Source: Syngnathus acus (taxonomy: Eukaryota; Chordata; Actinopteri; Syngnathiformes; Syngnathidae). From it: a stretch of 64,000 nt of DNA. The stretch lies in assembly GCF_901709675.1 (NCBI RefSeq), contig NC_051103.1, positions 1,597,501-1,661,500 on the forward strand, read 5' to 3'. The translations under genes and the position numbers were made by a program. Position 1 is the stretch's first letter. Every line of letters begins with the position of its first letter. Positions 56,673-64,000 of this stretch are shown piece by piece. Under the pieces are notes generated by a model. The model did no database searches, had not been told where the DNA came from, and saw only the letters and a program-made list of their open reading frames with translations.

Positions 56673-58194
56673 TGTTTTTGTCAGTGGTAGCAGCGGTTAT
56701 GAGTTGCGTGTAACCTTTTGAGCGAAACAAATCAAGAATGGGCTTGAATGAGGCAGATAGCATATCTTCATTAAAATCTCCACATACCAAGATCTGATGA
56801 TGGTCCATTACTTCAAGGTACCGCAAGAGATTTCCCAAGCTTGGCAGAAAGGTGCGCAGACTGTTGCGTGGAGGCCTGTAAACGGCAGCAATCAACACAT
56901 TGAGGGGAGCTTCAAGTTTCACCACAACAAATTCAATGTCAGTCACACCCTGAATGTATTTCTTTTCCTGGGCTGCGATGTGACTTTTGACACAAATACC
57001 TACGCCGCCACCAAGTTTTGTTGCCAAGTCAGGACAGTTTGTGTAAGAATCACTTCGGTTCCTGTGAAACATCGTGTAGCCTTCCAAGCAAGCACGTCCA
57101 TCGGCCACTGATCCTTGGAGGTGTGTCTCTGTGAAGCACAGAACATCAGCAAAAAGCAGTTCGTGATGAGACACGATATCTTGCACGTGACAAGACAGCC
57201 CTTCGGTGTTATGATGGAGGACAACCAGGTGATTTGCCCGACCTACCGACGGCATCACGTGAAGGAGGGGCATGACGCTCTCCAAAGAATCCTCTGCCAT
57301 CTCAGCAAGAGCAGCAGTGATTAGTGGATTTGCATGAAGTCTTCTCTCATCCATATGCAGAATATGCAGACCACTGAGCGAAGTCACTCTACTCAGAGCT
57401 ACGTACCCCATGCCGTGTTCGAAAACACCTTTCAGCGAAACTGCAGCCTCTGATGTTGTCATGCCTTGTACCTTATGGATCGTGCAGGCAAAAGCAAGCT
57501 TAATGGGAAACTGTCGGCGCACCGCTGCACCCTTCTTCAGCTTGTCCTCCTGTCTGTCAATGTACACAGGGTTAGCAGCACGTGCTGTCTTACTCACATC
57601 AAGTTCCAACCCAAGTTTCTGGACACGTGCTTCGTTTGGATAGTTCACCAATTTGACAACTTTTGCAAACATCCCATTGCACAGACCTGATTGAACATCA
57701 ACGTTGCGTGTGATCATAACACGAGCACCCAAGGCAACTTTGATTGAGTCCGGGAGCTCATTCTTAGCGCCTTGCACAGGGGAAGCTTGCCTTGCCATTC
57801 TGCCAGTTCCTTTGTCTTTCTTGTAGTCATCTGCGTCAATTTGCACAATGTCCTTATGAAGCAGATTCAGCATCGCAGAGTTATGGCCATCCACCTGTTT
57901 ATTGGTGGCAAAAACATGCAGAATATGCTTTGGACACATTTCTGGGGAAGTGTACCTCGTCGCAAGGAGAGCTCTGTCCAGTTCCGACAGTTCATCAGAC
58001 TTTTCTTTGACGCGGAGTCGGTTCAGCAGTTCAGCAAAGGCGACATCGTCTTTCTGCCTCATGATGTCGCTGAGTGTGATCTTTGTGAAGTTGTCACGCC
58101 AGTGGTCCAGCCGCGTGGGATCGTACACGCACAGAGGTTTGGACTGTCCCACAGGAGGGAGCTGAAAGAAATCTCCAACAGCAAGAACAGACAT
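56557..58194 (-). CDS. Helentron helicase C-terminal half plus AP-like endonuclease, right arm
   Basis: The 545-aa product is identical to the left-arm one (7996-9633). It has helicase motifs III to VI and then an endonuclease module from about residue 321, including GDFNED and the altered terminal motif SYHNP. It follows the TAA at 58219-58221 in the same frame. Confidence 0.85.
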   Translation of the reverse strand: MSVLAVGDFFQLPPVGQSKPLCVYDPTRLDHWRDNFTKITLSDIMRQKDDVAFAELLNRLRVKEKSDELSELDRALLATRYTSPEMCPKHILHVFATNKQVDGHNSAMLNLLHKDIVQIDADDYKKDKGTGRMARQASPVQGAKNELPDSIKVALGARVMITRNVDVQSGLCNGMFAKVVKLVNYPNEARVQKLGLELDVSKTARAANPVYIDRQEDKLKKGAAVRRQFPIKLAFACTIHKVQGMTTSEAAVSLKGVFEHGMGYVALSRVTSLSGLHILHMDERRLHANPLITAALAEMAEDSLESVMPLLHVMPSVGRANHLVVLHHNTEGLSCHVQDIVSHHELLFADVLCFTETHLQGSVADGRACLEGYTMFHRNRSDSYTNCPDLATKLGGGVGICVKSHIAAQEKKYIQGVTDIEFVVVKLEAPLNVLIAAVYRPPRNSLRTFLPSLGNLLRYLEVMDHHQILVCGDFNEDMLSASFKPILDLFRSKGYTQLITAATTDKNTLLDLIFVSRPQCALHSGVLQTYYSYHNPIFCVLTSER

Positions 58195-58218
58195 GCCACC
58201 AAAAGGTAAATTAATTCC

Positions 58219-59178
58219 TTAGATTTGTTTCAACCTGGCATTCACGTAGGCAAAGAGGTCTTTTGACACCATGGAAATCTCATCGATGATGAGTATTTCG
58301 GCGATCGACAGGTCGGCTCTGACTTTGTCCAGTTTATTGCCCAGGCCATGGTACGGGGGTTTGAGACTTCTCGGCAGTTTGAGTAGGCAATGCAAAGTTG
58401 TCCCGGAAATGTTGAATGCCGCCGTGCCAGTGAAAGCCGCGAGAACAACCGTTTGCTTGGAAATGTCGGCCTCCTCAGCCAGTCGTGGTAGTCTCTGCAG
58501 TATTTTGGTAGCCTCTGCGTGGATACACTTGATCAGATGCGATTTGCCGGTCCCGGCGCCACCGTTGATGTGGTAGAAGAACTGCTCAGTCGGCTTTGGG
58601 CTACACACACGTTTTATGCACCAATCTCTGACCTTGTAGAAAACGGACGCTTGCTTTTGGTTCAGGTTACGATACATGTCGCGTAACACTGCGGGATCGA
58701 TGGCAGCAGCCTCTGTCACGATGGACATTTGTGTTCTTTTGGACCTGACGTTATAGTCCGGGACATTTTCCTCCACGTTGTCATTCGGGTCCTGTCTCGC
58801 GTTGATTTCCTCAACGCATTCGAGTCTTTGCAACTCACTCTCGGGAGCCAGGTGGCACCATTCGTTTATGACGAGCCCACTGTCCTCCACCTCTTGGATG
58901 GCATTGTCAATGTCTCGACTGTATTTCTCATACCTTTCTCTGTTCCTTCTGACAATTTCGCACACACGCTCCACAGAGTCGTTATATGGTAACTGTACAC
59001 AGGCGTGATCGTGAAACAACTGATACGCGGGACAGCGTTCAGATTTTAACTGGCAATCAGCAAGCACGATGAGGCAGGTACAGCTTGAGCAAGGAGCAGT
59101 AATATTCCTCCGGATCCTTTTGTTCAGAGTATTTGCAGTATTTGATGACCGCATGTTTTTCTGTTCTTTTCTGGACAA
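58219..59178 (-). CDS. Helentron PIF1-like helicase N-terminal half, right arm
   Basis: Identical to 7012-7971: GGAGTGKS Walker A, IIDEIS Walker B, and premature TAA. The true coding start lies near 59070, just behind the duplicated TGCT that separates it from the Rep ORF. Confidence 0.85.
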   Translation of the reverse strand: MSRKEQKNMRSSNTANTLNKRIRRNITAPCSSCTCLIVLADCQLKSERCPAYQLFHDHACVQLPYNDSVERVCEIVRRNRERYEKYSRDIDNAIQEVEDSGLVINEWCHLAPESELQRLECVEEINARQDPNDNVEENVPDYNVRSKRTQMSIVTEAAAIDPAVLRDMYRNLNQKQASVFYKVRDWCIKRVCSPKPTEQFFYHINGGAGTGKSHLIKCIHAEATKILQRLPRLAEEADISKQTVVLAAFTGTAAFNISGTTLHCLLKLPRSLKPPYHGLGNKLDKVRADLSIAEILIIDEISMVSKDLFAYVNARLKQI

Positions 59179-60757
59179 ACCCCATGTCGTTCAGCAGAGG
59201 CAAAACATTCTTACCTTTGACTTGTTTGCCATAAACAATTCTGCACGTTGATGCAAAATCAGCCAAGCACATTACTTCAAATTCCTCTGTTTGAGGTCTG
59301 CGTTTGTATTTGTCTGGCAGCCCAGTCATCCACACTTCATGAGATTCCTGCGTTTTGCCCTCAAGGAGTGAGAGAGGATAACTCATTTTCAGCGCATTGT
59401 CACTCGGTTGTACAAATACCACACTGCGGGAGGACTGTTTCATATGCAAGCCGCATGCGCGTGCGACACATTCCTGAGCACTCACTTCTCTTTTCTTGCA
59501 GTACGCTTGCATAATTTGCTTCATTTCATCGCTCTCGTTGACATTTTCGCTGCGGGAGTTTTCAATAACCGATTTCAGGTATTGGCTCAGACCGTGTTCA
59601 GCTTTGCTGATGTAGCTGCAGATGTAGGCGATGCAAGAGTAGGCATTCAGGATGTATTGGATGTCCAGGTTTCCATCCCACGCAAGAAGCAAATGGCGGT
59701 TGTAGTTGTTGACCCAGCAGTCCTTCGGTTCTCGCTTAAGCACGACAGAACTCGACGAGGCCGTCATGTGCAAACAGTTCATGTACTCGTCACCGGTGAG
59801 CTTACATTTAGCCAGTAGCTGAGGCAAAGTCAGGGATGACGTTTCAGGCTCATTCAGCAGACTTAGCACGGGAACAAGCTTGGCATTTGACGCCAACCGA
59901 TTCTCCTTGTGTTGATCTCGATTGTCGTCGTCGACGGGCGCAGGTCTGACGATCATCGTTTCATCGCACGGTTGTTTGGGGAATCCAAAGCGGCAATTCG
60001 CACCTTGGTGTTTGACACACGTTTTGGAGTGACTTTTGCTGTGCATCTGAACCTCTGTGACCTTTTTGTACAATTCCGGTTCCTTCTGCGGGTCCGGCAG
60101 CTCAGCCGAGATGTAGCGAGACACAAAATGACAGATGGCTCCATCTGTGGCTTCCTCAAATACAGGGGCACCTCGAACCCAGATGAGGCAATGAATGTGA
60201 GGACTTCCTCTGTGTTGAAACTCCAGTCGGTAAAAGTAGTCGACGACCTCACCAATCGGTCGCGCCGGAGAGAGGATCAAATCTCTGAACAGAGCTTCCA
60301 CACGCTTGTCAAACATGCGCATCGTCGTCACAGGATTGCTGCGTAGAATCTCACACTTGGTTGCCCAGTCAAGTTGGGCGAAATTCACTACTTCACCTTG
60401 TTGCGCTTTGATGGCAGTGATGACCTCTTCCCAACGCATTTCGGCAGCAGAAAATGTGCAGAAGAACGTGGGTGTGCCCAGCTGCCGGATCATAGCAAAA
60501 AGATCTTTGGTGGTTCTCTCCCAATAGGCTGGCGTACCTCTCAGTGGTGTCATGAATCGGACAGCATGTTTGCTGCGCACCAATTTCTCAACTTCACGTT
60601 TGTCCTGAAGCATGGCATTGTTTATCCTTCGACCATCCCTGGTAAAAGGCTTACCTTTGCGTAGCTGTATTGTCATGCTCGACGTTGCCTGGGAAATTTC
60701 AGTCACAAACTGGGCAAAAAACAAGTAGTTGGTATCTCGAGCAAAACGTTCATCCAC
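59057..60757 (-). pseudogene. Rep ORF C-terminal part after nonsense codon, right arm
   Basis: This frame continues the Rep protein after TGA 60761-60763 and starts at the following codons (reading GTG GAT GAA). It retains the HUH motif PHIHC and the YICSYISK tyrosine pair. As it lacks a true start it is unlikely to be made as such. Confidence 0.75.
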
Positions 60758-60760
60758 ACA

Positions 60761-62533
60761 TCACAGACGCGTTTTGAAATATTTGCTTGGTGTGAGTTTT
60801 ATTGCTCTCTGTTCATCAAGGGTGTTTTGACCAGTGGGAAACTGCACTGGAAAAGCCATGGCCTCAAGTTTGGGAGTCTTGAAAAAGCTTACTGGGTTGT
60901 TTCTTTCTGCAGGAGCAACACAATAAATGCCCTCTGTAAAACTCATAATTTCCTCTGACACATCATTTGGTCGGAGACATGATTCAAGTATCACTCCACC
61001 ATTTGGTTGATCACCGTCTTCCGCATTTTCTGGTTGCTGTTTGTTACCACTGTTGTCATCTTGTGAGTCACTGTTCATCCCACACAGAGCATCACTCTCA
61101 AATCTGTATATCTCCTCCAGAGCTTCCTCATTGTACTCACTGTCGCTCATTTCCGCTTCATCGGAGCTGCTCTCATCGTCAGTGAGGGTTGGGTCGCAAA
61201 GGTCCGCATCGTCGCGAATAGTTATGTTTCTGTACTGTGGATGAAGTTGTTTCAGTTTCATCAGAGCACTCATTAGCTTGGACCAAGTGACAGTTTGAAA
61301 AAACTGATGGCCTTTGTAGCAAAGCCGTCTCTTCAGTTTCACTCTCAACATCTGTGACTTACTTCTTAGTCTCGGCAAGACATTGACCGTCTCTTGTACT
61401 TCGGATGGCACGCACACCACATTTCCACGAATGGCTCGTTGTTGACCTTTGGGAAGAGGTACGATTTTGGCAAATGATATGCATTTTGAAATGAGGTGTC
61501 TCTCCAGTATGTTCAATCCACACAGTTCCTTTGGAATATCAGAGAGTGTGAGATTGTTCGCAACAGCAAATGCAGGCATTTTACCATCTTTGAGGTGAGG
61601 ACAGCAAGTGTGACATATCCACTCCAGTTTTCTTTCAGCTGGTACGCTGCACGAGGCCTGACATTCATCATCACAAATATGGACAAATTGTCCCGTGAGA
61701 CAACTTGCAACAACATGTCTGTTTTTCTTATAAAAGCTACGTCGACAAGGGCGTACTTGGTTCGGAAACAATGCTCTGTGGCAAACAGTGCAGACAAATG
61801 TGGGGCCATTCTTAATCTGGGCTTTGAATAGCTCAACAGCTTTCATAATCACACAGTCATTTCGCTCCCTACATAGTTGGTTTATGACTTTGTATTTTTG
61901 TAAAAGCGTACTTACTCTGCGTATTGTTTTAGTCCTCAGTGAATCAGATTTTGTTTTCATTATGCGCCTCATGATTTCCTGATGTTTGAATCGGAATTCA
62001 GGGTTGTTTAAATAACGGCGTGTAATGTAATAGCGCTGCCTGTTTCGAAACCCAACATCGTCACGGTAACGTTCTGTGATGTACGAACGCTGTCTGTTCT
62101 TAAACCCAACATCGTCACGGTAACGTTCTGTGATGTACGAACGCTGTCTGTTCTTAAACCCAACATCGTCACGGTAACGTTCTGTAATGTAAGCGCGTCG
62201 TCTCATCGTAAAACACTCATCTGTCCTATAACGACGTGAGAAACGGGAACGGTTTTTCTTCTTAAACTCATGATCCGTCTGACAACGTTGTGTAAAATAG
62301 GACTTTTGTTTGGAACAAAAACGCTTGTCCTGTTGATCACGGGTCCTAATATAACCCAATTTCCTTTGTCTTACCTCTGCATTTTGACTGTACTGTTCCT
62401 TCTCTTTAGAGTTCTTCATCATTCTCTTTAGTTCCTGTTTTTTACGTCTCACTTCAGATTTTTCTTTTAACTTTTCCTGTGCTTTTATTTGTCGTTGGAA
62501 CTTTGCCCTACGAGATTTTGGAATTTTTGACAC
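60761..62533 (-). pseudogene. Rep ORF N-terminal part, truncated by TGA, right arm
   Basis: 590 codons of the Rep ORF with the basic repeats, zinc finger, DUF6570-like and acidic parts. Codon 591, TGT (Cys) in the left arm (5427-5429), is TGA here: a single T-to-A change, the only coding difference I noticed in the Helentron between the arms. The truncated product would lack the whole nuclease domain. Confidence 0.85.
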
Positions 62534-62832
62534 ATTTGGCAGCTGTTTACCTGTTGTTGGGAAAACCGCTTCACTGTCGTTATCGATAAATTTTTGGTAG
62601 TGACGTTCACCTGAACACGGTGTAGTCTCGCTCGTCTCAACACATGAGAGAATCTCAGCAACAGGTCTGCTTCATCGATGTTCATCACGGGAGGTAACTG
62701 TGTACATGGCGCCATCTCATGGTTACTTACGGGAACTTCAACAGGTTCAAAGCAGATCGGTACAAGCTCATACGGCTAATTACCAAAGCATCTCAAGCTT
62801 GTATAAACCTCCGTCAACTTATCGATCAGGTC
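62485..62832 (-). pseudogene. Frameshifted tail of ORF1 protease, right arm
   Basis: Partner of 3358-3705, with the same frame slip and TAG. Confidence 0.5.
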
Positions 62833-63838
62833 GGACACACGTGAAGAGCATCATGACCGCTGTCCCATTGTCAGCATGGAGGCCATCTCGTCCTCTAGAG
62901 TGGGGATCAAAAAATCCATACCTGCCTTGGTGGTCTCGGAAAACAGCAATGCACGTTAACCGCATAATCAGAAGCGCATAATTGACCTCTGAGGTCAAGC
63001 ACTGGAGTCTGTCACGAAGGTTCAGAAACAGCTCATCTCCGTAGAAAGAGGTGAACAAACCACCCATTGACTGACTCTTTATTAAGACATGCTGCTTAGA
63101 AAAACCACGCACAATCCCTGGAAGTTCATCAGCCGTCAGCAATCTGTCCAAGAAGCATCCTTGGGCTTTCAATGCAGCAACAGTACATGTATACAGTTCA
63201 TTGCCAACATTAAGAACAGCATCAAGGTCAGAGCTGGTCAGGTGATTGAACTCCTGGAAGAAAGCCAGAAATCTAACAGAGTTAGCCACACATTGACTGT
63301 TTCTGAATTCTCCATATCTCGGATGAGCTTGGCTGTGAGATGCCAACACATACGTTACCAAATGAGGTTGCACAGAAGCCGTGGCTGCAGCGGGAATGTC
63401 AGGCCCAGTGTCACAGGAATCAGTCTCAAATTGTGCAATATTGGCACGGTGATGAACAATCTCAAAATGTGCATCAAGGGCACGTTCAGCAGTTTGACAA
63501 AGTGGATCATGGCCACGTTCGTCAGTTTCAAAGTGCGGATCATGACCACGTTCAGTTTGACAAAGTGGATCATGGCCACGTTCGTCAGTTTCAGAGTGTG
63601 GATCATGACCGCGTTCAGTTTCAAAATGTGGCTCAAGGCCATGTTCAGGTTCAAAAAGTGCAGTATTGGCACATGTGTCAGGAGTTTCAAAAAGTGCAGT
63701 ATTTGCACGTTCGAAGTCATTATGCCGGGTAGGTAAGGTTGGATCACTGCATGTAACTGGTGGCGGGGAGCATCGACGTTTGGCACGTCGCTCCCAGCTC
63801 AACTTTACAGCCTGGGATCGCCTTCCTTTCCTCGGCAT
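62819..63838 (-). CDS. Helentron ORF1 C76-like cysteine protease, right arm
   Basis: Identical 339-aa product to 2352-3371, with C183 in NSQC and the D311-P-H313 pair. The frame slip that removes the end of the domain is shared with the left arm, so it predates the arm duplication. Confidence 0.7.
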   Translation of the reverse strand: MPRKGRRSQAVKLSWERRAKRRCSPPPVTCSDPTLPTRHNDFERANTALFETPDTCANTALFEPEHGLEPHFETERGHDPHSETDERGHDPLCQTERGHDPHFETDERGHDPLCQTAERALDAHFEIVHHRANIAQFETDSCDTGPDIPAAATASVQPHLVTYVLASHSQAHPRYGEFRNSQCVANSVRFLAFFQEFNHLTSSDLDAVLNVGNELYTCTVAALKAQGCFLDRLLTADELPGIVRGFSKQHVLIKSQSMGGLFTSFYGDELFLNLRDRLQCLTSEVNYALLIMRLTCIAVFRDHQGRYGFFDPHSRGRDGLHADNGTAVMMLFTCVRPDR

Positions 63839-64000
63839 GTCAAGTTCTCAAGGATGTGAGATAGAAGGAAGACAGAAGACAAAAGATAGAGCAGCCACAA
63901 GAGAGGCTATAGGGGGTCAGCCACAGGTCCCTGGAGCGTCACAGAATACAGGTCCACGGAGCGTCGCAGAAATACAGGTCCACGGAGCGTCGCAGAAATA

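Larger units (their letters stand above)
35986..64000 (-). repeat. Right arm of giant palindrome
   Basis: This is the reverse complement of 2190-30758. The match is still perfect at the last base of the window, inside the 26-bp tandem repeat, so the arm is longer than shown. It has no N gap and preserves reading frames that are broken in the left arm (genes A and B). It carries one nonsense mutation in the Rep ORF that the left arm lacks. Confidence 0.95.
56558..64000 (-). mobile_element. Helentron, right-arm copy, inactive
   Basis: Mirror of the left Helentron with the same shared lesions plus a private nonsense codon in the Rep ORF (60761-60763). Its 5' end runs off the window. Confidence 0.85.

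Noticed and set aside
2190-64000. The palindrome as a mere sequencing fold-back of one molecule
   Set aside because: Not accepted as the sole explanation: the arms differ by point changes, repeat number and the N gap, which a self-mirrored read would not produce. A mis-join of two haplotypes or paralogues remains possible.

Overview
The window reads as nuclear DNA of a bony fish, probably a percomorph teleost. The evidence is spliced genes with GTAAG donors and pyrimidine-CAG acceptors, L2/CR1-type LINE pieces, a tRNA-headed SINE with a (CCAT)n tail, abundant tetranucleotide microsatellites, a Helentron (Helitron fused to an AP-type endonuclease), and a 200-N scaffold gap. No prokaryotic gene organisation is visible. 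I cannot name the species.

The dominant structure is a very large, nearly perfect palindrome. The left arm (about 2190-30758) returns as its reverse complement in the right arm (about 35986-64000), and the match is still running at the window edge. Paired coordinates sum to 66190 in the outer part. The sum drifts to 66173 by 24.4 kb, jumps to 66476 across the N gap, and reaches 66744 after two extra 134-bp repeat units in the left arm. Between the arms is a 5.2-kb spacer of 1-kb tandem units with strong hairpins, continuous with the right arm. The left arm meets it at a GCGAA microhomology.

Each arm carries, from outside inwards: (1) a Helentron core with a cysteine-protease ORF resembling peptidase family C76, a Rep (HUH) ORF, and a PIF1-like helicase fused to an endonuclease; (2) a repeat-rich stretch with a reverse-transcriptase remnant and a five-fold duplicated exon-like unit; (3) three genes, here called A, B and C, for proteins resembling the OB-fold single-strand-DNA-binding part of replication protein A; (4) MITEs, a SINE and A/T-rich satellites. 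Left of the palindrome, 1-995 is a 5'-truncated L2-like LINE on the minus strand.

The Helentron is inactive in both arms: the arms share frame lesions, and the right arm has one further nonsense codon. Genes A and B have intact exons in the right arm. The left copies are broken mainly by one-base homopolymer contractions, which look like consensus errors. Gene C shares one frameshift in both arms. Every A/B/C start codon lies one base after a splice acceptor, so all need an upstream leader exon; candidates lie before A and before C. Rep, helicase, nuclease and an RPA-like ssDNA-binding protein are the parts expected of rolling-circle transposition. Whether the OB-fold genes belong to the Helentron or are merely neighbours is not settled by this sequence.
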